Origin: Cytophagales bacterium UBA2561
Lineage (GTDB): Bacteria > Bacteroidota > Bacteroidia > Cytophagales > Thermoflexibacteraceae
DNA length: 64,000 nucleotides
NCBI GenBank assembly: GCA_002340355.1
Contig: DDLX01000037.1
Location: forward strand, 124,001 to 188,000
Direction: 5' to 3'
Shown: positions 32,299-41,281 of the stretch, piece by piece
Numbering within the stretch: position 1 is the stretch's first letter
Layout of the letters: each line of letters opens with the position of its first letter
The notes under the pieces: generated by a model
What the model saw: the letters and a program-made list of their open reading frames with translations, nothing else
What the model was told of the DNA's origin: nothing
Database searches by the model: none
Made by a program: the position numbers and the translations under genes

Positions 32299-33588
32299 TT
32301 ATCTGATTTTCAGGGTAGCAATACACAAAATTGCCAATAGAATTCCAACAATCCAAAACCGAGTAACAATTTTAGATTCGGGAATATTTCCTTTTTGATA
32401 ATGATGGTGCAAGGGTGACATTCGGAAAATACGTCGTCCTTCACCATATCTTTTTTTGGTATATTTAAAATAAGCAACCTGAATTATAACAGATACATTT
32501 TCGATAAGAAAAATACCACAAAGCACAGGAATAAGCAATTCTTTTCGTAAAACTAAAGCAATGACAGCAATTACTGCTCCCAATGATAAACTTCCTGTAT
32601 CACCCATGAAGACCTGAGCAGGGAAGGAATTATACCATAAAAAACCTATACAAGCTCCTACGAATGCTGTACAAAAAATAACCACCTCTCCAGTATTCGG
32701 AATATACATAACATTCAGATAATCAGAAATAATAAAGTTTCCTGAAATATAGGCAAAAATAGCAAGGGCAAGCCCAATGATCGCTGATGTTCCTGCCGCT
32801 AAACCATCTAAACCATCGGTAATATTCGCACCGTTTGAAACTGCTGTAACAATAAAAATAACGATAGAAATATAAATTAACCAAGTTAGGTCATCAGGTA
32901 GAAAAGGAAGCAATTCACAGTAATCAAACTCGTTTTCTTTAAAGAATGGAATGGTAGTTTTCGTAGATTTGACATCCGTAAATTGTTGTTTTTGGGAGGC
33001 TTCGGCAATTTGTTCAGGAGCAAAGGCTTCGTCGAATTCTCGAATTACAACCGTCTCATTAAAGTAAAGAGTTATACCAACAATAAGACCTAAACCAATT
33101 TGTCCGATAACCTTAAATCGTCCTTTTAAACCTTGTTTATTTTTCCGAAACACCTTAATATAATCATCCAGAAAACCAATCAGTCCCATCCATAATACTG
33201 TGATTAACAGCAGTATAATATAAACATTGGCTAGTTTTGCAAATAACAAAACGGGAATAATAATAGCTGAAATAATTAAGATTCCACCCATAGTTGGAGT
33301 TCCTTTTTTCTGCAATTGTCCCTCTAGTCCTAAATCACGAATTTCTTCTCCAATTTGTAATTTTTGAAGATGACGTATTAATTTTTTACCAAAAACTAAG
33401 GCAACTAATAATGATACAACAGCAGATGCCATTGCTCGAAAAGAAATGTATTGGAATAATCCCGCACCAACTACATCAAATTGGTGGTGTAAATAGTCAA
33501 AAATATAATAAAGCAAAATGAATAAGGTTAAATTGGGTTGTGTATTTATGATTTGAATTTTAATAATGTAAGGTTTGTAAAACCACAC
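32299..33588 (-). CDS. mraY: Phospho-N-acetylmuramoyl-pentapeptide transferase
   Basis: An integral membrane enzyme that transfers phospho-MurNAc-pentapeptide to undecaprenyl phosphate, forming lipid I. Family motifs: GTPTMGGILI (~97-106), FLDDYIKVFRKNKQGLKGRF (~140-159) with the Asp pair, NGANITDGLDGLAAGTSAI (~256-274), GDTGSLSLGA, and the HHHYQKG loop (~395-401). A ~45-residue charged insertion (~183-232) is usual for Bacteroidota. The ATG at 33588 adds about 24 residues with no family match. A TTG at 33516 would give the typical (M)LYYIFDYLHHQ start and is a real alternative. Confidence 0.92.
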   Translation of the reverse strand: MWFYKPYIIKIQIINTQPNLTLFILLYYIFDYLHHQFDVVGAGLFQYISFRAMASAVVSLLVALVFGKKLIRHLQKLQIGEEIRDLGLEGQLQKKGTPTMGGILIISAIIIPVLLFAKLANVYIILLLITVLWMGLIGFLDDYIKVFRKNKQGLKGRFKVIGQIGLGLIVGITLYFNETVVIREFDEAFAPEQIAEASQKQQFTDVKSTKTTIPFFKENEFDYCELLPFLPDDLTWLIYISIVIFIVTAVSNGANITDGLDGLAAGTSAIIGLALAIFAYISGNFIISDYLNVMYIPNTGEVVIFCTAFVGACIGFLWYNSFPAQVFMGDTGSLSLGAVIAVIALVLRKELLIPVLCGIFLIENVSVIIQVAYFKYTKKRYGEGRRIFRMSPLHHHYQKGNIPESKIVTRFWIVGILLAILCIATLKIR

Positions 33589-33607
33589 TATAGAAAATAA
33601 TATTATT

Positions 33608-35071
33608 TTATTTGTTTAATTTATTAAAAGCTTTTCTAACTTCTTCACGGTCATCAAATGGATACTTTACTCCTTCAATTTCTTGATACTCTTCATGTCC
33701 TTTACCTGCAATCAAAATCAGATCGTTTGGTTGAGCTAATTCAATTGCTTTATGAATAGCATCTCTACGATTTTCTATTTTGATAACTTTCTTAAAATCA
33801 GTAGGTTTTACTCCTTTTTCCATATCTTGAATAATTGTATCAGGATTCTCAAATCGAGGATTATCAGAGGTTAAAATCACTTGATTACTAAATTCACAAG
33901 CGATATTTGCCATTTTAGGGCGTTTCTCAGCATCTCGATTTCCACCACAACCCACTACTGTAATTAATTGTTCATTATGTGTTCTAATTTTAGAAACCGT
34001 AGCTAAAGCATTTTTTAAGGCATCGGGTGTATGTGAATAATCAACAATAACACAAATGTTATTGGGTGAAACAATTCGTTCAAATCGTCCCGCAACCGCT
34101 TGTAATTGAGAAAGATAAGGCAATACTTCATCATCATCTTCACCGCAAAGTATCGCTGTGGCATAAACTCCAATTAGATTATAGGCATTAAATTCACCAA
34201 CAAAATTAAACCAAGCCGATTTTTGATTAATTTCTAATTCTAAACCTTGAAAACTATGAGCTAAAATTTTTCCTTTAAAATCGGCTGGTAAACGTAAAGC
34301 AAATCTATAAAGTTTTGATTTACAGTTTTGCACCATAACCTCACCACGTTTATCGTCTTTATTGACCAAAGCAAAAGCTGACTCAGGCAAGTGATCAAAG
34401 AATAGTTTTTTAGCTCGAATATATTCAGCAAATGTATGATGATAGTCCAGATGGTCGTGCGAAATATTTGAAAAAATTCCTCCCGAGAAATGTAATCCTG
34501 TTACTCGATGTTGGACTAAGGCATGGGAACTGACTTCCATAAAAGCATGAGTTCCACCTCTTTTGAGTAAATACGATAATAACCGATTGATTACTAACGG
34601 ATTTGGAGTAGTGTGAGTTGATGGTAATTCTTCTGTATCAATAAGGTACTTAATCGTAGAAAATAATCCCACCCGATATCCTAATTCCTTAAAAAGTTGA
34701 TATAAGAGTGTGACTGTCGTAGTTTTGCCATTTGTGCCTGTAATGCCAATTAACTTTATTTTTTCAGATGGATTATCATAAAATTCTGAAGCTAAATAGC
34801 CTAATGCTTCTGCTGAATTTCGGACTTTAATTTGTGTAATATTATCAGGCAAATCTTCAATAAACTGTTCACAAACAATACTTTGCGCTCCATTTTCAAG
34901 TGCATTCGAGATAAATTGATGTCCATCTATAGTGACTCCTTTGATGGCTACAAATAAATCTCCTTGCTTAATTTGGCGAGAATCAAAGGCAATATTAGAA
35001 ACCGAAATTTCAATATTTCCTCGAATTTCGGTTTCTGGAACTCGTGTTAGTAAGGTATTTAAATTTTTGAT
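33608..35071 (-). CDS. murE: UDP-MurNAc-tripeptide synthetase MurE, probable ATC start
   Basis: The ligase adding the third peptide residue to UDP-MurNAc-L-Ala-D-Glu. ATP loop GITGTNGKTTT, SSHAL, NISHDHLDYH and GCGGNRDAEKRP are all present. The longest frame with an ordinary start (TTG at 34852) encodes 414 residues and lacks the N-terminal domain. The same frame, however, continues upstream to a TAA at 35084-35086 and encodes the missing domain, including NLNTLLTRVPETEIRG, NIAFDSRQIKQGDLFVAIKG and DGHQFISNALENGAQSIV. No ATG, GTG or TTG exists there. ATC at 35069-35071, followed by KNLNTLL, fits the family start, giving 487 residues. It follows the upstream stop by about 22 bases. DNPRFENP suggests a meso-diaminopimelate substrate (DNPR motif). 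Confidence 0.85.
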   Translation of the reverse strand: MKNLNTLLTRVPETEIRGNIEISVSNIAFDSRQIKQGDLFVAIKGVTIDGHQFISNALENGAQSIVCEQFIEDLPDNITQIKVRNSAEALGYLASEFYDNPSEKIKLIGITGTNGKTTTVTLLYQLFKELGYRVGLFSTIKYLIDTEELPSTHTTPNPLVINRLLSYLLKRGGTHAFMEVSSHALVQHRVTGLHFSGGIFSNISHDHLDYHHTFAEYIRAKKLFFDHLPESAFALVNKDDKRGEVMVQNCKSKLYRFALRLPADFKGKILAHSFQGLELEINQKSAWFNFVGEFNAYNLIGVYATAILCGEDDDEVLPYLSQLQAVAGRFERIVSPNNICVIVDYSHTPDALKNALATVSKIRTHNEQLITVVGCGGNRDAEKRPKMANIACEFSNQVILTSDNPRFENPDTIIQDMEKGVKPTDFKKVIKIENRRDAIHKAIELAQPNDLILIAGKGHEEYQEIEGVKYPFDDREEVRKAFNKLNK

Positions 35072-35092
35072 AACAAATTGATTTTAACTAAA

Positions 35093-35491
35093 TTACAATA
35101 AAAGCTTTCCAACTAATACTAACACTAGACCTAAAATAATACCGCTTACTCCAATAGTTCCTAGTGTACCTCCAAGTACTAAGCCAACTAAACCAAGAAT
35201 TACAATAATTAATCCGACCGTATAGACAATACTACCAGCTTCTGCATGAGTCTTTTTTGCTTTTTCGATACGTTTATTTAAAACTTTCAAGGCTTTACGT
35301 TCTTTCCATTTTTTCCATCTCGACTTTTCTTCAATATCTTGGGTGCTTGGAGTTGTAACCTGACGCAAATTTTGGAACTCAGAAAGGGTTTCTGTTTTTT
35401 GAGGCTGATTTGTGTTTTCTTGTGTATCTACATTAGTTGCAAATACCGAATTAGCCCAAATTAAAAAGGCAAAAAGGAGAAATTTTTTCAT
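35093..35491 (-). CDS. Exported small protein with C-terminal hydrophobic hairpin
   Basis: A 132-residue protein with a signal peptide (1-18, ending VFA), a polar Gln/Thr/Glu-rich stretch, a very basic helix (RWKKWKERKALKVLNKRIEK near 58-77) and two Gly-rich hydrophobic helices (~88-108 and ~112-131). Similar small proteins with a basic helix plus GLVLGG-type tail are common lone genes in Bacteroidota, without known function. It sits between ftsI and murE in the dcw cluster and ends 22 bases before the probable ATC start of murE, so murE translation may depend on coupling to it. Confidence 0.65.
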   Translation of the reverse strand: MKKFLLFAFLIWANSVFATNVDTQENTNQPQKTETLSEFQNLRQVTTPSTQDIEEKSRWKKWKERKALKVLNKRIEKAKKTHAEAGSIVYTVGLIIVILGLVGLVLGGTLGTIGVSGIILGLVLVLVGKLLL

Positions 35492-35585
35492 TATTCTAAA
35501 ATTTATAGATAAATAAATATTGTTATTATTACTTAAAGTTAAGAATTTTAAATAAACACATCATATTTTTAAGAAATTTCATTAC

Positions 35586-37691
35586 TTATTTCAAGGTTAA
35601 AACGATTTCTCGTCCTTCTTGAATTTTTCGTCCTATGGGAATTGACTGTTTAATGACCTTTCCTGTTCCAACAAATTTAACTTGTAAGCCTCTGTTTTCT
35701 AGTAAATAAAGAGCATCTTTAAGTGACATTCCTTTAACATTTGGAACTAAGTCCATATTCACAGCATTTCCCTCAAGTCGTAAAGTATCTCCTTTCGGCT
35801 TACCAAAAACCCAGTCTTCAGGCGTAAACGATTCTTTTCTAAAACCAAATTTGTCTGAAATTGCCGCAAAATCCATTCGATGACCAGAACGCATTTGAGG
35901 CGTTTTAATTTTTTTATCTTTTGGATTATCAATAGGTTTAAATAAATATTTTTTGAAAATATAATCCGCAATTTCTCGGAAAACAGGAGCTGCGACTTTT
36001 CCACCATAACGTCCTTCTTTGGTATTAGAGACGACAACAATACCAGTATATTTAGGTTTCTCAGTTGGAAAATAGCCCACAAATGAGGTATAATGTTTTT
36101 CTGTGTACTTGTTATTTTCCCACTTTTCGGAAGTTCCTGTTTTCCCTCCAATGCCGTATTCATCTGTATAAATATTTTTGGCAGTCCCTCGTTTTACTAC
36201 ACCTTCCATCAATTTTTGCATCGTATAAAGCGTCTGCTCTGAAGCCACTTTTTCAACCAGAATTTTAGGTTTATATTCTTCAATGATAGTATTGGCATAA
36301 ATAGCCCTTTTGACAATAATGGGTTGGATCATTTTACCTTTATTGACCAAAGCATTACAAAAAGCCAAAGTATGTAAAGGAGAAATTTTCATTTCATAAC
36401 CTACTGACATCCAAGGTAATGTAGAACCACTCCAATGCTCACTTGTGGGATGTTTGATATAGGGCTTAGCCTCTCCAACCATCTGAAATTCAATAGGTTT
36501 TGTGAAATGAAATTTATCTAAATATGTTAGAAATCGCTCAGGGTTGGAATTAAAATACCGATGTACTAATTTTGAAATACCGATATTCGAAGAATATTCA
36601 AAAACTTTCTTGATTGGGATACGTCCATACCCACCTGCACGAGCATCCGTCATTGCCAAGTCTTCAAAGAAATAAAAACGACCATTTCCTGTATTTATCG
36701 TATCGGTTAACTGAATATTGGTTTCTTCGAGAAGCGCTGTCATACTAGCTAATTTAAACGTAGAACCCGGTTCAGCAAGTCCTGCATTACCTACTGCATA
36801 ATTATTGTTCTCTCCATAAGTTCCGTTTCTATTTTTACCTAGATTAACAATTGCCTTTACTTCTCCTGTTTCAACCTCCATAAAAATAGCACAACCGTAG
36901 GTAGCCTCATTTTGTACGAGTGCATTTTTAAGGGATTGTGTTGCTACTTGTTGAATATCAATATCTATTGTGGTCTGAATATCTAGTCCTGGCTGTGGTT
37001 GAATTTGTGTTCCATCATTCTCAGGCATCCAATGTCCACCTGCAATTTTACGAAATAAGGCTTCTCCATTTTGTCCAGCTAATTTCTTATGAAAACTATA
37101 TTCTAATCCTCGTCCTGTTACATGGCTAGATGTGTCGTTTTTTGCCCTAACAAATCCAATAGTACGTCGTGCCAAAGAAGCAAATGGACGGTAACGTTTT
37201 TCAATTTTTTCAAAAATTACTCCTCCTCTTCGGCGACCTTCTCGAATGATAGGCCAACGCATTAGATACTTTTTATCTTGATAGTCAAATCGTTTACGAG
37301 ATAGAATAACATATCTACGATTTTGAGTTCGAGCATTTTTTAGCTCATTTTTGATTTGACTTACTGAGCGTTCTCGGAAATACTTAGCCACCAAGATTGA
37401 TAAGGAATCAATATCCTTTTTAAAGATCTCATCACTGGCTGTAGTAGGGTCAATTGCCAAGCGATAAAAAGGTGTAGAAGTAGCTAATAGACTACCGTCT
37501 GCCGCCAAAATATTGCCCCGATTGGCTTCAATTTTACGATAAGAAAGTAAGTTTTCTTGGGCTTTGGAAGTCCACCGTTCATATTCAACGGTCTGAATTT
37601 GCAAAATTCGTAGCAAAATCAGTAATGCGCCTAACAACATCAAGAAAAATGCGACCCGAACACGGATTAATATGGAACGCCGAATACTCAA
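35586..37691 (-). CDS. ftsI: Septal penicillin-binding protein (FtsI, with PASTA domain)
   Basis: A 701-residue class B PBP, the D,D-transpeptidase of division. It has a short cytoplasmic N-terminus, a membrane helix (~10-30), a dimerisation/pedestal region with ANRGNILAADGSLLA (~55-69), a transpeptidase domain with the nucleophile in AEPGSTFKLAS (STFK, ~Ser 308), YSSNIG (SxN) and KTGTSEKW, and a single C-terminal PASTA domain (~640-701: VPNVKGMSLKDALYLLENRG). The dcw location next to ftsL and ftsW identifies it as FtsI and not a Rod-system PBP2. No frameshift or missing motif is seen. Confidence 0.93.
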   Translation of the reverse strand: MSIRRSILIRVRVAFFLMLLGALLILLRILQIQTVEYERWTSKAQENLLSYRKIEANRGNILAADGSLLATSTPFYRLAIDPTTASDEIFKKDIDSLSILVAKYFRERSVSQIKNELKNARTQNRRYVILSRKRFDYQDKKYLMRWPIIREGRRRGGVIFEKIEKRYRPFASLARRTIGFVRAKNDTSSHVTGRGLEYSFHKKLAGQNGEALFRKIAGGHWMPENDGTQIQPQPGLDIQTTIDIDIQQVATQSLKNALVQNEATYGCAIFMEVETGEVKAIVNLGKNRNGTYGENNNYAVGNAGLAEPGSTFKLASMTALLEETNIQLTDTINTGNGRFYFFEDLAMTDARAGGYGRIPIKKVFEYSSNIGISKLVHRYFNSNPERFLTYLDKFHFTKPIEFQMVGEAKPYIKHPTSEHWSGSTLPWMSVGYEMKISPLHTLAFCNALVNKGKMIQPIIVKRAIYANTIIEEYKPKILVEKVASEQTLYTMQKLMEGVVKRGTAKNIYTDEYGIGGKTGTSEKWENNKYTEKHYTSFVGYFPTEKPKYTGIVVVSNTKEGRYGGKVAAPVFREIADYIFKKYLFKPIDNPKDKKIKTPQMRSGHRMDFAAISDKFGFRKESFTPEDWVFGKPKGDTLRLEGNAVNMDLVPNVKGMSLKDALYLLENRGLQVKFVGTGKVIKQSIPIGRKIQEGREIVLTLK

Positions 37692-37721
37692 AGTTTATCT
37701 AAATTATACCGTTGAATAAAA

Positions 37722-38051
37722 TTAATTTTTGTCTTCTAACTGAATTTCATAGGCAGGTATATCACTATCTATCAGACCAATAGCTTTTACGCGACGTATG
37801 ATTTCAGAACGTTTACCGAAGGAAGTAAACTCTGATTTCAAGGTCGTATAATCAATACGTAATTCCTCAACTTCAGATTTTAACTTATTGATTTTCCGAC
37901 TTGTACGTTCTCCAAAATGACTATTTGCAATGTAAATAACTCCTAAGACAGCGATATAAATAAAATACGGCAATAAACCTGCCGCACGGTCTTTCTCGAA
38001 CAATGAAAAGACACTTTCCGTATTTTTTTCGCTTTTTGTTTCTTCTGCCAT
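37722..38051 (-). CDS. ftsL: Cell division protein FtsL
   Basis: A 109-residue bitopic protein with a ~28-residue cytoplasmic N-terminus, one membrane helix (LLPYFIYIAVLGVIYIANSH, ~27-46) and a periplasmic coiled coil (KINKLKSEVEELRIDYTTLK, ~53-72). This is the FtsL type found between rsmH and ftsI in Bacteroidota. It recruits the FtsWI complex together with FtsB and FtsQ. It lies 30 bases before ftsI and 18 after the Imm51-like gene. Confidence 0.88.
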   Translation of the reverse strand: MAEETKSEKNTESVFSLFEKDRAAGLLPYFIYIAVLGVIYIANSHFGERTSRKINKLKSEVEELRIDYTTLKSEFTSFGKRSEIIRRVKAIGLIDSDIPAYEIQLEDKN

Positions 38052-38069
38052 AATTTTTAGGATTCAGAT

Positions 38070-38441
38070 TTAATCCCAGTTAATTTCATCTCCTTTATGC
38101 CTAACTATCTCATATATCGTTTCTTCATGCTCAATTAAATTGGTGATTATTTCTACAAATTTCTGTGCTTTCTTTTTATTTTCTGGACTCAATGGATAAT
38201 GAGCCACATAGCTTCCAGCCTCTGGGTCTGGCTCTATATCTTCCATTAAATCAGGATAATTTTCTGATAAATAATAATTAAAAAAAGCATCCCAATTATA
38301 TCCATTCATGTAAGCATTTTTATTAATTGCGTACATTTTCTCACCTATAGCAAATGTTTTTGGAAGCTCATTCCGAAATGAAACACTAACTAAATTAAAT
38401 TCTTGATTAATAAAAAAGGAAACGTATTTATGTTCTGCCAT
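38070..38441 (-). CDS. Imm51-like protein inside the dcw cluster
   Basis: A 123-residue soluble acidic protein. The block MNGYNWDAFFNYYLSENYPD (~45-64) followed by EPDPEAGSYVAHYPLSPENK (~70-89), KAQKFVEIITNLIEHEETIY and the terminal HKGDEINWD matches the pattern of Imm51-type immunity proteins as I know it. These neutralise polymorphic toxins, and no matching toxin gene lies here. It is tightly inserted between rsmH (15 bases) and ftsL (18 bases), where no gene is usual. It may be an orphan immunity protein, or the fold may have been adopted for a division role. The family call rests on memory of the motif. Confidence 0.55.
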   Translation of the reverse strand: MAEHKYVSFFINQEFNLVSVSFRNELPKTFAIGEKMYAINKNAYMNGYNWDAFFNYYLSENYPDLMEDIEPDPEAGSYVAHYPLSPENKKKAQKFVEIITNLIEHEETIYEIVRHKGDEINWD

Positions 38442-38456
38442 AACTTTGTTCTTTGT

Positions 38457-39368
38457 TTATATTCTTTCTGCAATTCTCAGTTTTGCACTTGTTGCCCGAG
38501 TATTTTTTGTCATTTCTTCGGATGATGCTAAAATTGGTTTTCGATGAATTGGCTTAAATGGTGAAATTACGTTTCCATATATATCTTTTTCTGGTTCACC
38601 AAAAAGTTTCCCTTTCGTCATAATATTTTTCACAGGGCGATCTTCAAGTGAATGATACGATAAAATTACCAACCGTCCACCTATCTTTAAAATTTCTGAA
38701 GTAGCTTTAAGCATCTCTTCTAATGCCTTAATTTCATCATTCACTTCAATTCGTAATGCCTGAAAAACTTGAGCCAAATATTTGTATTCTCGATGTTTAG
38801 GAGCAAATTTCTCACAAACTTTTCGTAAGTCGGAAGTCGTTTCAATTGGTTGATTAATTCGTGCGCTGGCAATTCCTTTGCCTAATGTTTTTGCATTTTT
38901 AATTTCACCATAAAGCCCAAAAATGCGATGTAATTCCCTTTCAGAGTAATTTTGAATCACTATTTTGGCAGTTTTAGATTGATTTTGGCTCATTCGCATA
39001 TCCAAATCAGCATCAAATCGGAAGGAAAACCCCCGTTCAGCTTCATCAATTTGGTGTGAAGAAACTCCTAAATCTGCCAAAATTCCATCCACTTTCGAGA
39101 CTTGATACAATTTTAAATAACGATCTATATATCGAAAATTCGATTTTATAAATGTAAAATTTGGCGACTGAATTTCGTGAGCAATTTCCTCAGCATCATC
39201 ATCTTGGTCAAATGCAAGCAACCGACCACTTTCTAACTGACTTAAAATTAATCGACTATGCCCACCTCCGCCAAAAGTCAAATCGACATAAACACCATCA
39301 GATTTGATGTCCAGTCCTTCGAGGCATTCGGTTGTCATTACTGGAATATGATATGGATTCAGAAACAT
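38457..39368 (-). CDS. rsmH: 16S rRNA (cytosine(1402)-N4)-methyltransferase RsmH
   Basis: A 303-residue SAM-dependent methyltransferase that modifies C1402 of 16S rRNA. HIPVMTTECLEGL (7-19), the SAM loop VDLTFGGGGHSRLIL, LADLGVSSHQIDEAERGFSF and the C-terminal SYHSLEDRPVK are all diagnostic. It is the first gene of the cluster as found here, since mraZ, its usual upstream partner, is absent. The promoter region 200-240 bases upstream carries three MraZ-type boxes. Confidence 0.95.
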   Translation of the reverse strand: MFLNPYHIPVMTTECLEGLDIKSDGVYVDLTFGGGGHSRLILSQLESGRLLAFDQDDDAEEIAHEIQSPNFTFIKSNFRYIDRYLKLYQVSKVDGILADLGVSSHQIDEAERGFSFRFDADLDMRMSQNQSKTAKIVIQNYSERELHRIFGLYGEIKNAKTLGKGIASARINQPIETTSDLRKVCEKFAPKHREYKYLAQVFQALRIEVNDEIKALEEMLKATSEILKIGGRLVILSYHSLEDRPVKNIMTKGKLFGEPEKDIYGNVISPFKPIHRKPILASSEEMTKNTRATSAKLRIAERI

Positions 39369-39811
39369 TTCCTAAATATTCTTGGGCTAAGTGTGAAAAT
39401 TCAGCTTTATCTTAAAATCGTTTGTGAACTGTTACGAAACTCATTGAATGTAATTCCTTTTTACTAGATTATTTTCCAATCTTCGAGCTAGATAACGCCT
39501 TAAACAAAATTCAAAACCATCCTGTAAAACAAGTAGTTTCTTTTTACGAATATGCAAAACTAAAATATCCCTCTGAAAAATTTCCCCCTTCTCCCCACTT
39601 TTTCCCACAAAAGTTTTTCATGCTTATCAGGTATAAATCTTATACTTAAAATGAGGCTATGGAAGAATACGATTTTGCCATAGTGGTTCTTTTTTAGAAG
39701 ATATCTTTTTTGCCAAATCAAAAATATAAATTATACCATATTTTTTAATTTTCATCCTAGCAATAGTTATAGCATAAGAAACCTTTTCTATTTAATTATC
39801 AAATACGCATA
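39369..39811. other. Leader region of the dcw cluster (no gene seen)
   Basis: This 443-base gap between rsmH and hflX holds the dcw promoter and MraZ-type boxes (39555-39608). No mraZ frame or clear remnant was found. A short minus-strand open stretch (about 38 codons, 39450-39560) is unconvincing as a gene. The rest is AT-rich without recognised features. Confidence 0.5.
39555..39608 (-). promoter_or_regulatory. dcw promoter with three MraZ-type boxes
   Basis: On the minus strand the sequence reads GTGGG-AAAAA-GTGGG-GAGAA-GGGGG (39608 to 39584), three G-rich pentamers with 5-base spacers, which is the 10-base periodic TGGG(N) arrangement bound by MraZ. A TAGTTTTG -7 box lies at 39555-39562, so the third box falls at the expected -33 position. 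The start of transcription would be about 180 bases before rsmH. MraZ binding at TGGG repeats is established in E. coli and Mycoplasma; its use here is inference. Confidence 0.7.
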
Positions 39812-41023
39812 TTACACATAATTTGGATAGATCGAAAAGTGTACTTTTTTGACTTCTTCCAATAAAACCATTCGTAATTCTTGTATATTTTGTTTACTAG
39901 TTGCCGAAATAAAAACTGCTTTAGGTAATTTTCCAATATACATTTTTTTGAGTTCTTCGATAGTAGGCGGGCGATCTGAAATTTCTTCTCCATTTTCATC
40001 CACTAAATCAGGAGTACGGTACAAATCAATTTTATTAAATATGAGAATGATAGGTTTCTCACCTGCTCCGATTTCGACTAAAGTTTTTGTAACTACTTCT
40101 AAATGTTCCTCAAAGGAAGGGTGTGCCACATCAATAATATGTAACAAAATATCAGACTCTGTAATTTCGGCAAGGGTCGATTTGAAACTTTCGATCAAGG
40201 TGGTAGGCAATTTTCGGATAAAACCGACTGTATCACTCAACAAAAACGGAATTCTGTCCCAAACTAACTTCCGTACCGTAGCATCTACCGTAGCAAAAAG
40301 TTTGTTTTCAGCAAAAACATCGGCTTTCGTCAGCAAACGCATTAGGGTCGATTTTCCGACATTGGTATAACCAACTAAAGCAACTCGTGCCATTCGCTCC
40401 CGTGATTTTCTACGTGTAATGCTCTGTTTATCAATTTTTTCTAACTTATTGCGTAATAAAGCAATTTTATCTCGGACAATACGACGGTCAGTTTCTAATT
40501 CGGTTTCTCCTGGTCCTCTCATTCCAATCCCCCCTTTTTGCCTTGATAAGTGTGTCCACATTCGAGTCAGTCGAGGCAATAAATATTCATATTGTGCTAA
40601 TTCCACTTGGGCTTTGGCTTGTGCTGTTTTTGCCCGAAGTGTAAAAATTTGCAAAATTAAGATACTTCTGTCAATAATCTTACATTGTAACTCTTGTTCT
40701 AAATTTCGGGTTTGAGAAGGAGATAAATCATCATCAAAAATCAAAACGTCGGGTTCTTCGGCTTTGACATACGCCCGAATTTCCTCCAGTTTTCCTTTCC
40801 CAACAAAGTGTCTTCTATCGGGATTATCTAATTTTTGAGTAAAACGATAAATCGTTTTTACGCCTGCAGTTTCGGCTAAAAATTCTAATTCATCAAGATA
40901 TTCGTTTGTTTTTTCGAGACTTTGATATCGCTTAACAATAGCGACTAAAACCGCTCTTTCTTTTCGGGTGGCGGTTGCTTCTACTTTAAATCGGTGCTGA
41001 CTTTTGCGTTTACTTCGTGCCAA
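39812..41023 (-). CDS. hflX: Ribosome-associated GTPase HflX
   Basis: A 403-residue GTPase that splits stalled or hibernating ribosomes. The N-terminal HflX domain includes RHFVGKGKLEEI and DDDLSPSQTRNLEQEL (~70-110), a glycine-rich linker KGGIGMRGPGETELETDRR (~163-181), and the G domain with GYTNVGKSTL (G1, ~218), DTVGFIRKLP (G3) and NKIDL (G4, ~330). The short C-terminal region is typical. A TAAATTTG -7 box (41060-41067, minus strand) lies about 37 bases upstream. It is monocistronic, head to tail with the dcw leader. Confidence 0.95.
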   Translation of the reverse strand: MARSKRKSQHRFKVEATATRKERAVLVAIVKRYQSLEKTNEYLDELEFLAETAGVKTIYRFTQKLDNPDRRHFVGKGKLEEIRAYVKAEEPDVLIFDDDLSPSQTRNLEQELQCKIIDRSILILQIFTLRAKTAQAKAQVELAQYEYLLPRLTRMWTHLSRQKGGIGMRGPGETELETDRRIVRDKIALLRNKLEKIDKQSITRRKSRERMARVALVGYTNVGKSTLMRLLTKADVFAENKLFATVDATVRKLVWDRIPFLLSDTVGFIRKLPTTLIESFKSTLAEITESDILLHIIDVAHPSFEEHLEVVTKTLVEIGAGEKPIILIFNKIDLYRTPDLVDENGEEISDRPPTIEELKKMYIGKLPKAVFISATSKQNIQELRMVLLEEVKKVHFSIYPNYV

Positions 41024-41204
41024 GTGACGTAAGGTATTTATTTTCTGAAAATTAGGCTACAAATTTACAAGAATTTTAGGAATAATTAAGACATGCCTAT
41101 AAAAATTATTTTATTGAGAATCAGTAGCTTAAAATCTAATATATCTTAATAATTTGAAAGAGTTATTTTTAAGAAATCTTGTTTATCAACTAAATGAAAA
41201 ACAA

Positions 41205-41241
41205 AAACTCTCCAAACTTTTTGCGATGCTTGGAGAGTTTT
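41205..41241 (-). terminator. Terminator after gltA
   Basis: AAAACTCTCCAA and TTTGGAGAGTTTTTG (minus strand) form a 9-10-bp stem with a T-run, 40 bases beyond the gltA stop. Confidence 0.75.
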
Positions 41242-41281
41242 AAATAGTTGATAATCAATATCAAATATAGAATTGGGGAAT

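Noticed and set aside
39849..40715. Long plus-strand open frames opposite hflX
   Set aside because: They are antisense shadows of the well-conserved hflX coding sequence.
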